From Rhodococcus jostii NBRC 16295 (GTDB taxonomy: Bacteria > Actinomycetota > Actinomycetes > Mycobacteriales > Mycobacteriaceae): DNA of 44,577 nt. The DNA lies in the NCBI RefSeq assembly GCF_001894825.1, contig NZ_BCWY01000077.1:1-44577 (forward strand), read 5' to 3'. Positions 23,491 to 35,048 of the stretch are shown one piece after another. The notes under the pieces are model-generated. The model was not told the DNA's origin. It did not search any database and worked only from the letters and a program-made list of their open reading frames with translations. The translations under genes were made by a program, and so were the position numbers. Each line of letters begins with the position of its first letter. The stretch's first letter is position 1.

Positions 23491-24816
23491 ATGAGGGTTT
23501 CTCGGGCAGAGAACCGATTCGGCGCGCGCTACGCCCGTCATTCCCCTCGCATCGCCGCACTCGTGGCGTGCGTCGCCCTCGTGATCGTGAGCTGCTCGAC
23601 CACATCCGAACCGACCACATCCGAGCAGGCAACCGGAATCGACACCACACCAACGCAGTCCGCATTGAATTCCCTCGATCCAGATGCATTCCAGGACGCC
23701 GTGGAGGGCGCCGCCGAAGAGTTACTCGTCCCCGGGGCGGTGGTCCTCGTGCAGACTCCGCAGGGCAGCTACACGGCGGCGGTGGGCACCACACAGTTGG
23801 ACACGCAGTCGCCGCCGGACGCCGACACGCATTACCGGATCGCCTCTAATACCAAGACCATGACAGCGGCCCTGACCGTGCTGCTCGCCCAGGACGGTAA
23901 ACTCCGGTTCGACGATCCGGTATCCGATTACGTACCAGATGTGCCCAACGGCAACAACATCACCATCTCCCAGCTATTGAAGATGCGCAGCGGACTCTAC
24001 AACTACACAAACGCTCCCGAGCTTTCGGAGACCATGGATTCCGACCCCGCGAAGGCCTGGACTCCGCAAGAAGTACTGGATATCGCGTTCCGGCATCCAC
24101 CGGAGTTCCCACCCGGCACGTCCTACGAGTACAGCAACACCAACTACGCGCTGCTGGGTCTGGTAGCCGAGAAGGTCGGTGGCCGTCCCCTGGCCGACCA
24201 ATTCCAGGAACGGCTGCTCGGCCCACTCGGTGTGCAGCAGACTGCCCTTCCCGCCGCCGACGACACCTCCATCCCGGACCCCTACTCGCACGGCTACATG
24301 TACGGAGGGTCGGCCTTCGCCATGGTCGACCAACCGTATCCCGCCGATATGCAGTCCGCCGCTCGTGCGGGAACACTGCAACCCCTCGACTACACCAACC
24401 AGAACTCCTCCTACGCCACGGCGGCCGGCGGGGCCATCTCGACGGCAGACGACATGGCCACCTGGATGCAAGCACTGGTGTCGGGCAAGGTCTTGAATCC
24501 CGACTACCAGCAGCAGTGGCTCCAGAGCCTGCAAGCCGAGGACCCGAGTGCACCCGACGGCCAGCAGTACGGGTACGGCATCAGCTATCAGCGTTTCGGC
24601 CCGAACGCTTCGATGTACTACCACGGCGGTGAACTGCCGGGCTTCAACTCGTTCATGGGCCATGACATCGAAAACGACGTGACGCTCGTGGTCTGGACGA
24701 ACTTGACCCTGTCGCCTGAGGGCAAGACGACGGCGAACGCCTTGCTGCCAACAGTTCTCGACCAGATCTACGCCGGGCTGTCGCTCCAGCCGGCGGCGCC
24801 GACCACCACGAGGTAG
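23491..24816 (+). CDS. Lipoprotein serine hydrolase (beta-lactamase/D-Ala-D-Ala carboxypeptidase family)
   Basis: 441-residue serine hydrolase of the class C beta-lactamase-like family (PF00144). N-terminal signal with lipobox IVSC (Cys35), so probably a membrane-anchored lipoprotein. Catalytic SNTK at 119-122, YSN in TSYEYSNTNYALLG, and a late YYHGGELPGFNSF in place of KTG. ATG at 23491 preferred because AAGGCGG lies upstream; a GTG at 23479 is the alternative. Related proteins act on peptidoglycan peptides, esters or beta-lactams; the substrate is unknown. It converges on the next gene with 12 bp between stops. Confidence 0.88.
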   Translation: MRVSRAENRFGARYARHSPRIAALVACVALVIVSCSTTSEPTTSEQATGIDTTPTQSALNSLDPDAFQDAVEGAAEELLVPGAVVLVQTPQGSYTAAVGTTQLDTQSPPDADTHYRIASNTKTMTAALTVLLAQDGKLRFDDPVSDYVPDVPNGNNITISQLLKMRSGLYNYTNAPELSETMDSDPAKAWTPQEVLDIAFRHPPEFPPGTSYEYSNTNYALLGLVAEKVGGRPLADQFQERLLGPLGVQQTALPAADDTSIPDPYSHGYMYGGSAFAMVDQPYPADMQSAARAGTLQPLDYTNQNSSYATAAGGAISTADDMATWMQALVSGKVLNPDYQQQWLQSLQAEDPSAPDGQQYGYGISYQRFGPNASMYYHGGELPGFNSFMGHDIENDVTLVVWTNLTLSPEGKTTANALLPTVLDQIYAGLSLQPAAPTTTR

Positions 24817-24828
24817 CGCCCCTCGCTG

Positions 24829-27156
24829 TCAGTCGACGAGGTCGAGGGCGGCGCGGACGATGCTGTCGGTGTCGATGCCGTGGTAGCGGTAGACGTCGTC
24901 GAGGGAACCGACCTGCCCGAACCTGCTGACGCCGAGTGCCGCGCCGGGGACGTGGTTGATCCCGGTCAGGAACGCGAGGGTGTGCGGGTGCCCGTCGAGG
25001 ACGGTGACCATCGGTGCCGCGCGGTCGGCGGGAAACACCTGGTCCAGGATCCACGACGGCCCGTCCGCGAGCCCGCGGCGCGCCTGCACCGCCTCGAACA
25101 ACAGACCCGGGCTGGTGACACACACGACGTCGGCGGCAATGCCCTGCTCCGCCAACCGGTCAGCGGCGGTGAGGGTTTCGGTGATCATCGCACCCATCCC
25201 CACCAACGTCAGCGCGGCCTTCTCCGCGTGCCGGAGGGTGTACGCCCCGGCGACCACCTGCCGGCGGCGACGCTCCCGCGCCGCCGGATCCGACGGCACC
25301 GCGGCGAGGGTCTGATCGACCGGGCGCGTCGACAGCCGCAGGTACGACGAGGAGCCGTCCGGGCGGCCCAAACGGGAGATGCTGTCGAGCAGCGTCCACT
25401 CCACATCGATCGCGAACGCCGGTTCGTAGCTGACGCAGCCGGGCTGTTCGAGGCCGATCGACGGGGTCTTGATCGACTGATGCGCCCCACCCTCCGCGGC
25501 CAGGGTCACCCCGGACGGGGTCCCCACCAGGATCGACTGACCACCCGCATAGATGCCGTACGACCACGGCTCGAGGGCACGCTCGACGAACGGGTCGTAC
25601 ATCACCCCAATCGGGAACAAGGGTTGTCCCCACCGGCTCCACGTCGCGCCGAGCTCACCCATCAACCCGACCAGATTCGTCTCCGCGATGCCCAGTTCCA
25701 TGTGCTGCCCGGTCGGCTTCTCCCGCCAGTGCATGATCGTCTCGGCGTCGTCGTCGAACCAGTTGCGGCGCTCGTTCGGCGACCACACCCCCACCTTGTT
25801 GAGCCACCCCGCCAGGTTCGTCGTCGAGGACACGTCGGGGCTGACCGTCACCACCCGCTTCGCCGCCTCCGGCGCCTCACGGGACAGATCCAGCAGCACC
25901 CGGCCCAGTGCCGCCTGCGTCGTCGACGTCCCGGACGGGGTGCGCCCGATGTCCGCGGGCACCGCCGGCGGGGTGGCCGGGTCGACCGGGTCACGCTGAA
26001 GCCGCTGGGCGACCGCGGCGCACACGCCACCGGCGATGCTGTCGGGGCCGAACCGGGCCCACGGGTCCGCCGGATCCATGCCCAATTCGGCGGCGAGCTG
26101 TTCGTACTGCTCCACCGTCAGCAGCGACGAGTGATTCTGCGGATGCCCCTGGGTGGGCAGGCCGCGGCCCTTGATGGTGTAGGCGATGATCACCGTGGGG
26201 CGGGTGTCGTCGATCTGCGCGTAGGCGGCGCGGAGGGCGTCGAGGTCGTGACCGCCGAGGTTGCGGATCGCGCGCAGCAGGGTGTCGTCGTCGAGGTCGG
26301 CGATCAACGATGCGATCGCGGTGGCGTCGGGTCCGTCGCCGGGCAGCCGGTCCCGGACCTGCGCGGCGTCGCAGCGCAGCAGCCGCTGGTATTCGGGGTT
26401 GGGCATGTCCAGGATCCGGGTGCGCAGCGCCGGCCCGCCCGGTCGGGTGAACAGCGACTCGAGCAGGGTCCCGAATTTCACGGTGAGCACCTGCCAGCCG
26501 GCGGCGGAGAACATCGCCTCGAGCCGGCCGGCGGCGATGTTCGGGACCACCCGGTCCAGGGATTGCCGGTTCAGGTCGACGATCCACACGATCTCACCGA
26601 GTTCGGCGACGGAGGTGTCGAGGATCGCCTCCCACACCGCGCCCTCGTCCAGTTCGGCATCGCCGACGAGGGAGTACTGCCGGCCCGTCCCCGCCGACCC
26701 GATCTGGGTGTTCACGTAGCGGCGGGCGATGGCACCCCAGATCGGGGCCGTCGCGCCGATGCCGACCGAGCCGGTCGAATAGTCCACCGGATCAGGGTCT
26801 TTCGACCGCGACGGGTAGGACTGCAGCCCGCCGAATTCGCGCAGCGTCGTCAGATACTTCTCGTCCAGTTCCCCGAGCAGGTAGTTGATGCCGTGCAGCA
26901 CCGGAGAGGCGTGCGGCTTCACCGACACCCGATCCCCCGGCCGCAGCTGCTCGAACCACAGCGACGTCATGATGGTCGCGATCGACGCGCACGACGCCTG
27001 ATGACCACCGACCTTGAGGCCCGTAGGGTTGGGGCGAACCCGGTTGGCGTGGTGGATCATTGCGGTCGACAGCCACAACACACGCTGCTCGACCTCCACC
27101 AGCGCTTCCGGAGTGGTTGAGCGAGCAGAGAGCTGTGTAGTGCGGGAGTCTGTCAT
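24829..27156 (-). CDS. Pyruvate dehydrogenase E1-like / 2-oxo acid dehydrogenase E1 (transketolase fold)
   Basis: 775-residue thiamine-diphosphate enzyme resembling the homodimeric AceE type but shorter (AceE is near 890-930). ThDP motif GDAELDEG starting at residue 165 and N196; upstream GLKVGGHQASCASIA and HASPVLHGINYLLG are AceE-like. The second half has a transketolase pyrimidine-binding domain with ELGIAETNLVGLMGELG and a C-terminal domain. No E2/E3 genes are adjacent. Divergent from an Lrp/AsnC regulator. This pairing recalls Pseudomonas mdeB (2-oxobutyrate dehydrogenase E1) with the Lrp-type mdeR, so an amino-acid-derived 2-oxo acid is a reasonable guess. ATG at 27156 with AAGGA upstream. 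Confidence 0.85.
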   Translation of the reverse strand: MTDSRTTQLSARSTTPEALVEVEQRVLWLSTAMIHHANRVRPNPTGLKVGGHQASCASIATIMTSLWFEQLRPGDRVSVKPHASPVLHGINYLLGELDEKYLTTLREFGGLQSYPSRSKDPDPVDYSTGSVGIGATAPIWGAIARRYVNTQIGSAGTGRQYSLVGDAELDEGAVWEAILDTSVAELGEIVWIVDLNRQSLDRVVPNIAAGRLEAMFSAAGWQVLTVKFGTLLESLFTRPGGPALRTRILDMPNPEYQRLLRCDAAQVRDRLPGDGPDATAIASLIADLDDDTLLRAIRNLGGHDLDALRAAYAQIDDTRPTVIIAYTIKGRGLPTQGHPQNHSSLLTVEQYEQLAAELGMDPADPWARFGPDSIAGGVCAAVAQRLQRDPVDPATPPAVPADIGRTPSGTSTTQAALGRVLLDLSREAPEAAKRVVTVSPDVSSTTNLAGWLNKVGVWSPNERRNWFDDDAETIMHWREKPTGQHMELGIAETNLVGLMGELGATWSRWGQPLFPIGVMYDPFVERALEPWSYGIYAGGQSILVGTPSGVTLAAEGGAHQSIKTPSIGLEQPGCVSYEPAFAIDVEWTLLDSISRLGRPDGSSSYLRLSTRPVDQTLAAVPSDPAARERRRRQVVAGAYTLRHAEKAALTLVGMGAMITETLTAADRLAEQGIAADVVCVTSPGLLFEAVQARRGLADGPSWILDQVFPADRAAPMVTVLDGHPHTLAFLTGINHVPGAALGVSRFGQVGSLDDVYRYHGIDTDSIVRAALDLVD

Positions 27157-27364
27157 CGTTTCCGTCCTTGCCTGTGAGTTCCTGGCACCGACTCGATCCT
27201 CCCCGGCCCAGGTCGTGGGCGGGGTGGATCGGCGGTGACGGGCAGGCGGACCTTCTGGAACCGGACCTACCGCGGGGTGGCGTCACACCACCCGTCTGTT
27301 GCGAGTTCTTGTGCAGATCTCTCACAACAGTCGACCATCGGCTTACACTTCGAGCAATACCGAC

Positions 27365-27386
27365 CGCAGAATTTCAGCATTCTGCG
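27365..27386. promoter_or_regulatory. Inverted repeat, candidate Lrp-family operator
   Basis: CGCAGAAT-N6-ATTCTGCG, perfect 8-bp arms, 39 bp before the Lrp-type start in the divergent promoter region. Suits a dimeric Lrp/AsnC regulator; assignment is inference. Confidence 0.5.
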
Positions 27387-27424
27387 AACCACCGCGCCCC
27401 TCACCCCCGCTGGAGGTTGGCACA

Positions 27425-27907
27425 ATGCCCAGCAGTACCACCGTCGACTCCCTTGATGCCAAGATCCTCGGCGCGCTCACTGAGGATCCACGCGCGACCG
27501 TGATCGCGCTCGCCGACAAGACGGGACTGTCCCGCAACACCGTGCAGGCCCGCCTGGGCAAACTGGAACGTCAGGGTGTGCTGCACTCCTTCGAACGCCG
27601 CATCGACCCCGGCGCGCTGGGGTATCCGCTGACCGCGTTCATCCTGACCAGCGTCACCCAGCGCAAACTCGCCCCGGTCGCCGACGCGCTCGACGGCATC
27701 CCGGAAGTGGTCGAGGTGCACGGACTCAGCGGCGCCACAGACCTTCTCATCCATGTCGTCGCCCGCGACGCCGACGACCTCTACCGGATCGCCGGCCGCA
27801 TCCTCGACATCGACGGGGTCGAGCAGACCACCACCTCACTGGTCATGCGCAAGTTGGTCGACTACCGCCTCACCCCGCTCCTGGAACAACTCGTCGACGG
27901 CGCCTGA
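27425..27907 (+). CDS. Lrp/AsnC-family transcriptional regulator
   Basis: 160-residue feast/famine regulator. N-terminal winged HTH (LDAKILGALTEDPRATVIAL then TGLSRNTVQARLGKLERQG) and C-terminal RAM/AsnC ligand-binding domain (PEVVEVHGLSGATDLLIHV). ATG at 27425 is preceded by GGAGG; the longer open frame from 27299 is unlikely. Divergently transcribed from the E1-like gene and probably its regulator, responding to an amino acid. Its stop converges on the next gene with 9 bp between. Confidence 0.92.
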   Translation: MPSSTTVDSLDAKILGALTEDPRATVIALADKTGLSRNTVQARLGKLERQGVLHSFERRIDPGALGYPLTAFILTSVTQRKLAPVADALDGIPEVVEVHGLSGATDLLIHVVARDADDLYRIAGRILDIDGVEQTTTSLVMRKLVDYRLTPLLEQLVDGA

Positions 27908-27916
27908 ACGTGGCGG

Positions 27917-30307
<2,391 letters not shown>

Positions 30308-30418
30308 CCTGTCTCCCTCTGTGTGCGCGGACCGCATTCGCGGTCTCCGTGGGTGTCGCGTGGATCGATCTAACAGCGTCGAGCAGTACGTTCGGTTCTA
30401 CGTCGCCGGCACGGTCGC

Positions 30419-30435
30419 GGCAACGGTCCGTTGCC
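30419..30435. terminator. Palindrome after the VOC gene
   Basis: GGCAACGG-T-CCGTTGCC, perfect 8-bp arms, four bases beyond the VOC stop on the minus strand and about 110 bp before the UvrA2 start. Could be a terminator or an operator for the next gene; no T tract. Confidence 0.45.
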
Positions 30436-30439
30436 TAAC

Positions 30440-30850
30440 TCAGCGCAGCTCCTGGATGCGGATCAGGTTGCCGGCGTGATCGCGGACGGCGCAGTCGCGA
30501 ACCCCGTACGGCTGCTCGGTGGGCTCCTGGACGACGTCGGCGTCGCCGGCCTGCAACCGCTCGAACGCACTGTCCAGGTCTTTGGTGGCGAGGAGAATGC
30601 CGCCGTAGGTGCCCTTGGCCATCATCTCGACGATGGTCCGGCGCTCCTCCTCGGTGAGGCCGGGATCGACGGCCGGCGGGTGCAGCACGATGGAGACGTC
30701 GGGCTGGCCGACGGGGCCGACGGTGATCCAGTGCATCCCGTTGTAGCCGACGTCGTTGCGGACCTCGAAGCCGAGGGTGTCGCGATAGAAGGCCAGGGAC
30801 TCTTCCGGATCGTTGTGCGGAAGGAAGCTCGAGTGAATGGTGATGTCCAT
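30440..30850 (-). CDS. VOC-superfamily (glyoxalase/bleomycin-resistance-like) protein
   Basis: 136-residue vicinal-oxygen-chelate protein with the paired beta-alpha-beta fold: DITIHSSFLPHNDPEESLAF..LGFEV at the N terminus and the C-terminal half ending VRDHAGNLIRIQEL. Metal-ligand candidates are the early His in ITIHSS and the late Glu in RIQEL. ATG at 30850; a GTG at 30859 is also possible. It follows the AraC-type gene by about ten bases and is surely cotranscribed. Family members bind toxic small molecules or are metal-dependent enzymes; the substrate is unknown. Confidence 0.88.
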   Translation of the reverse strand: MDITIHSSFLPHNDPEESLAFYRDTLGFEVRNDVGYNGMHWITVGPVGQPDVSIVLHPPAVDPGLTEEERRTIVEMMAKGTYGGILLATKDLDSAFERLQAGDADVVQEPTEQPYGVRDCAVRDHAGNLIRIQELR

Positions 30851-30860
30851 GAACGCCACG

Positions 30861-31304
30861 TTAGTTGCGGCCCGCGACCTGTGCTTCTCGATTCCTGATC
30901 GGTCTTGTCACCTGTTTCGCGACGCACGACGGCATCCCCGCGGTCGCCCGCGCCGCATCGCGCCGATAGGTGCTGGGCGGCACACCGACCAACTCGGTGA
31001 AACGCGTGCTGAAGGTGCCCAGTGATGCGCAGCCGACCTCGAAACAGACCTCGGTAACGCTGAGGTCGCCGCGCCGCAGCAGCGCCATCGCGCGCTCGAT
31101 GCGCCGCGTCATCAGATAGGCGTACGGCGACTCGCCGTACGCGAGCCGGAACTGGCGACTCAGGTGCCCGGCCGACATGTGCGCGTCGCGGGCGAGCGCC
31201 TCCACATCCAGCGGCTGCGCGTACTCACGGTCGATCCGGTCGCGAACGCGGCGCAGCCGCGCGAGGTCGCGCAGGTACTGCGGCTCGGCAGGTCTGCTGG
31301 TCAC
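30861..31304 (-). CDS. AraC-family transcriptional regulator (HTH only)
   Basis: 147-residue protein made almost entirely of the AraC DNA-binding domain: LARDAHMSAGHLSRQFRLAYG as the first HTH and VTEVCFEVGCASLGTFSTRF as the second, then VGVPPSTYRRD. No ligand-binding domain. GTG at 31304 is chosen because the product then starts just before RDLARLRRVRDRIDREY; the open frame extends to 31541 with no family similarity. It likely controls the VOC and perhaps UvrA2 genes, and is divergent from the M48 gene with a 103-bp shared promoter region. Confidence 0.9.
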   Translation of the reverse strand: MTSRPAEPQYLRDLARLRRVRDRIDREYAQPLDVEALARDAHMSAGHLSRQFRLAYGESPYAYLMTRRIERAMALLRRGDLSVTEVCFEVGCASLGTFSTRFTELVGVPPSTYRRDAARATAGMPSCVAKQVTRPIRNREAQVAGRN

Positions 31305-31407
31305 ACACGCGATCGTGCCACGTCGCGCCGGAGTTGCCCAGCGTCGTCGGCGATCGGCCCCACTACTCTGACGAAGAGAGCTCGACGCACCGATACAGGG
31401 GGACGAC

Positions 31408-32484
31408 TTGACCAGCACACCAGACCGCGTCCGCACGGCATTCCCGGACATCAGCTCGCGTGCGTGGGAGCATCCCGCGGACCGCGCCGCGCTCGTCACC
31501 CTGCGCACGCTGAAGGGTTTCGACACCGTCTTTCGCACCATCTCCGGTTTGCTGCAGGAGCGTCAGCACCGGCTGATGTACCTGGCCACGTCGGTCCGGG
31601 TCGACGAGCGGCAATTCACCGATCTCCACGACCTCCGCAGCGACTGCGTCCGGATTCTGGGCGCCGACGAAACACCCGAACTGTTCGTGCTGCAGACCCC
31701 CGCCGTGAACGCCTTCACCATCGGCATGGACCGGCCGTTCATCGTCGTCACCACCGGGCTGCTCGACGTGATGAACTACGAGGAGCAGCGGTTCATCATC
31801 GGCCACGAACTCGGTCACGCGCTGTCCGGGCACGCGGTGTATCGCACGATCCTCATGCACCTGATGCGGCTTGCCGGGACCATCGGCTGGATCCCCATCG
31901 GTGGGTGGGCGCTGCGCGCGATCATCGCTGCTCTCCTGGAGTGGCAACGCAAATCGGAATTGTCCGGTGACCGGGCCGGATTGCTGTGTGGGCAGGACGT
32001 CCACACAGCGCTGCGGGTGCAGCTGAAACTGGCCGGCGGTTCACGGGTCAGCGAGATCGACACCGACGCCTTCCTGGCCCAGGCCGCCGAGTACGACGCC
32101 AGCGGCGACCTGCGCGACGGAGTGCTCAAGCTCCTCAACATCGAACTGCTCACCCACCCCTTCTCCGTACTGCGCGCCGCCGAGCTGAAGAAGTGGGTGG
32201 ACAGCGGCGCCTACGCCGCGATCCTGCGCGGCGAGTATCCGCGCCGCGGTGAGGACGACGACGCCAAGATCAGCGAGGAGTTCCGCAAGGCCGCGAAGTC
32301 GTACAAACAGAACTTCGACGCATCGAACGACCCGCTGATCCGCATGCTCCGCGAGATCGGCAGCGGACTGGGCACCACCGTCGACGCCGTCGGCAACGGG
32401 GTCGGCGACGTCGCTGCCGACATCAAGGAGCGCTTCACGCACTGGCGCAGGAATTCCGACGGCACGAAGGATTCGGACGGCTAG
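31408..32484 (+). CDS. M48-family zinc metalloprotease
   Basis: 358-residue peptidase with HELGH at residues 133-137 and a third ligand Glu184 in ELSGDRAG, the M48 (HtpX/Ste24-like) arrangement. Hydrophobic stretches flank the active site (about 146-178), suggesting membrane association. TTG start at 31408 with CAGGGGGA upstream; no better start is visible. C-terminal part is helical and charged. Its stop overlaps the stop of the convergent sulfatase gene through a shared CTAG (32481-32484). Role: probably membrane or secreted protein quality control; targets unknown. Confidence 0.88.
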   Translation: MTSTPDRVRTAFPDISSRAWEHPADRAALVTLRTLKGFDTVFRTISGLLQERQHRLMYLATSVRVDERQFTDLHDLRSDCVRILGADETPELFVLQTPAVNAFTIGMDRPFIVVTTGLLDVMNYEEQRFIIGHELGHALSGHAVYRTILMHLMRLAGTIGWIPIGGWALRAIIAALLEWQRKSELSGDRAGLLCGQDVHTALRVQLKLAGGSRVSEIDTDAFLAQAAEYDASGDLRDGVLKLLNIELLTHPFSVLRAAELKKWVDSGAYAAILRGEYPRRGEDDDAKISEEFRKAAKSYKQNFDASNDPLIRMLREIGSGLGTTVDAVGNGVGDVAADIKERFTHWRRNSDGTKDSDG

Positions 32485-34853
32485 TCGGCCATCGCCTCGG
32501 CCAGCTCCTCGACCTCCTGAATGACCGGTTCGGGCACCCGCACGGGGCCGGGGGTGTAGGTGACCGACCGCAGTCGGCCGGTGAATCGGAAGGTCCCGCG
32601 TCGTTCCCGCAGATCCCACACGACGGGTCCGCGGGCGTCGACGCCCACCGAGATACCGGTCCACGGCGCCATGCCGACCAGCTGGAACTGGTCGTCGAGG
32701 GTGGCGACGTCGGTGGTGACCCCGGCCGAGTCGGTGAGCGCGACGGTGAAGTTCCATCGGACGGATTCGGTGGCCTCCGCCCGCACCTGCACGCCGACCA
32801 CATCCGCACCGAGGGGCGCGGAGGTGTGCGCGACACGGCCGTAGCTGTTGACCGCGAACACGATCCGGCCGTCCTCGACGTAGAGCACGTACCCGCCGTG
32901 CGGGTCACCGTGCGCGACGAGCACCCCTTCGTCGCCCGCGGCGATCGCGTGGGTGACGACGTCGATGGTGAAGTCGCGGTACTGGATCAGCACACTGGAC
33001 CGATAGCGCTCCAGCGTCGGCGTGCCCGCGAGGATCTTCGCCGGCTCCGCGAGGCGACGCTCGTCGGGTCGCCGCTGCACGGCCTTGCGGTCGTTGAGGA
33101 TCGGGAACACGGTGTTGTGCCATGCCGCCCGATCCCACGCCTCGGCGAGTTCGCGCACCTTCTCGGGGAAGAGATCCGCGACGTCCGTCGTCTCGGCCGG
33201 GTCGGCTTCGACATCGAACAGCTGCCACTGCGGATCGTCGACCCGGGTCGGATCAGTGTGCAGCGACAGCAGTTTCCAGCCGTCCCGGTAGAACCCGCGG
33301 TGACCACCGAACTCGGCGTACTGCTCCGTGTGGGGTGTGGGCTGCGCGGCGTCGCGCAGGACGTCGGCGATGCTGACACCGTCACGCTCCTGAGCGGGAA
33401 GTCCGTTCCGGTGGCTCGGAGTCACGAGCCCGGCGAGATCGAGCAGGGTCGGGGTGATGTCGGTGACGTACGAGTAGTGCTTGCGCAGTCCGGTATCACC
33501 GTCGGCCCGCCGGAGTCCGGCCGGCCAGGACAGCAGGAACGGCACCCGCACACCACCGGCGAACGTCTGACCCTTGTAGAACCGGAACGGGGTATTCGAC
33601 GCCTGCCCCCAGCCGCGCGGGTAGTGGACGCCGATCTTCTCCGAGCCGATCAGTTCCTCGTCGTGCGGAACGTCGCGCACCCAGTCCGACGGGACCGGCC
33701 CGTGCACGAATTGGCTGAAGTACGAGCGTGTTCCCGCTGCGCCACCCTCTGCCGTGCCACCGTTGTCGGACGTGAACACGATGATCGTGTTGTCGGTCTC
33801 GCCGAGTTCGTCGAGGGTGTCGAGTACCCGGCCCACGCTCTGGTCGATGCTGTCGACCATTGCCGCGTAGACCTCCTGGTACCGGGCGAACCGCAACTGC
33901 TCCTCTTCGGTGAGCTCGTCCCACGGCGGCGCGTCGAAACCGGGTTCGGTGTTGCGTTCGGCCATCTGGGTGCCGGGCGGGAAGAACCCTGCCTCGAGCT
34001 GTGCGTCGAAGCGGCTGCGTCGCACTGCGTCCCAGCCCTCGGTGTAGCGGCCACGGTACTTGGCCAGGTCTTCGGGCTTGGCCTGGTGTGGTCCGTGCAT
34101 CGCGATGTGCGAGAAGTACAGGAAGAACGGCTTGTCGGCATCGTGGGCGCGCAGGCTCTTGATGCGGGCGACGGCCTTGTCCGTGATGTCGTCGGTGACG
34201 TAGTAATCCGACGGATACTCCTCGACGTCGACCACAGAGTTGTCGGAGATCAACTCGTTCGGGTAGTAGAACGAATTCATCCCTTCGAGCGAGCCGTAGT
34301 AGCTGTCGAATCCGCGCTGCAGGGGCCAGGAGTCGCGGGTGCGGCCCGGCGCGAGGTTGGTGTCGCGCGCGAGATGCCACTTGCCGATCGCGTGGGTGGC
34401 ATACCCGTTCGCGCGCAGAATCTCCGCGAGGCTGAGCGCGTCGTCGGCGAGTTCCATCCGCAGTCCAGGGAAGCCTGGATCGAAGTTGGCCACGCTGCCG
34501 TAGCCGGCGCGGTGCGGGTTCAGACCGGTGAGCAGCGCCGCGCGAGCCGGTGAGCACACCGAGGTGGTGTGATAATTCGACAGTCGGTAACCGCTGTCGG
34601 CGAGCCGGTTCAGGTTGGGGGTCTCGATCTCGGAGCCGAACGGTCCGATGTCCGAGTAGCCCATGTCGTCGATGAGGATGACCACGATGTTCGGCGCGCC
34701 CGCCGGGGCCTTCGTCTCCGGCGTCCACCACGGCGTCGACTCTGCGCTCGTCCGCCCGACATGTCCGCCGAATCCGTCGTACCCTCGCGCGCCCGGAGGG
34801 AGCTGCTGCTCGCCGTCGATACCGCCGGTTCCGTTACTTCCCACTTCGGGCAC
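32481..34853 (-). CDS. Arylsulfatase (AtsD-like sulfatase)
   Basis: 790-residue type I sulfatase. The formylglycine motif CSPAR (Cys100) is intact, with metal residues in ILIDDMGYSDIG and the later FTSDNGG. Further family segments: HAIGKWHL and FFLYFSHIAMHGPH. A C-terminal beta-rich extension of over 200 residues is typical of the mycobacterial AtsD class. It hydrolyses sulfate esters, probably for sulfur scavenging. GTG at 34853 preferred because GAAGGGA lies nine bases upstream; a GTG at 34871 would add six residues. No formylglycine-generating enzyme gene is in the window. Stop overlaps the M48 stop. Confidence 0.92.
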   Translation of the reverse strand: MPEVGSNGTGGIDGEQQLPPGARGYDGFGGHVGRTSAESTPWWTPETKAPAGAPNIVVILIDDMGYSDIGPFGSEIETPNLNRLADSGYRLSNYHTTSVCSPARAALLTGLNPHRAGYGSVANFDPGFPGLRMELADDALSLAEILRANGYATHAIGKWHLARDTNLAPGRTRDSWPLQRGFDSYYGSLEGMNSFYYPNELISDNSVVDVEEYPSDYYVTDDITDKAVARIKSLRAHDADKPFFLYFSHIAMHGPHQAKPEDLAKYRGRYTEGWDAVRRSRFDAQLEAGFFPPGTQMAERNTEPGFDAPPWDELTEEEQLRFARYQEVYAAMVDSIDQSVGRVLDTLDELGETDNTIIVFTSDNGGTAEGGAAGTRSYFSQFVHGPVPSDWVRDVPHDEELIGSEKIGVHYPRGWGQASNTPFRFYKGQTFAGGVRVPFLLSWPAGLRRADGDTGLRKHYSYVTDITPTLLDLAGLVTPSHRNGLPAQERDGVSIADVLRDAAQPTPHTEQYAEFGGHRGFYRDGWKLLSLHTDPTRVDDPQWQLFDVEADPAETTDVADLFPEKVRELAEAWDRAAWHNTVFPILNDRKAVQRRPDERRLAEPAKILAGTPTLERYRSSVLIQYRDFTIDVVTHAIAAGDEGVLVAHGDPHGGYVLYVEDGRIVFAVNSYGRVAHTSAPLGADVVGVQVRAEATESVRWNFTVALTDSAGVTTDVATLDDQFQLVGMAPWTGISVGVDARGPVVWDLRERRGTFRFTGRLRSVTYTPGPVRVPEPVIQEVEELAEAMAD

Positions 34854-34883
34854 GCGCGCAAATCCCTTCACTCACGGGGAGGG

Positions 34884-34905
34884 TTTCCCCATGTATTGGG
34901 GGAAA
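34884..34905. promoter_or_regulatory. Inverted repeat upstream of the sulfatase, candidate operator
   Basis: TTTCCCCA-tgtat-TGGGGgAAA: dyad arms CCCCA/TGGGG extended by TTT/AAA, about 35 bp before the sulfatase start. May bind a dimeric regulator. Confidence 0.45.
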
Positions 34906-35048
34906 TAGTACGGTCGCCCGCGAGACCTTCGAGTGGTTTGAATCACGTGGATTTCAAAGCATGTTCGGCAGGGACGGTTGTGACCTGCGTCGCGCCGAGG
35001 AGGCCTCGGAACGTGATCTGCGCTATGAAAGCGGCGACTTTTACACGT

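Noticed and set aside
32826..34553. 575-codon frame antisense to the sulfatase
   Set aside because: No domain or start signal; the sulfatase on the other strand explains it.
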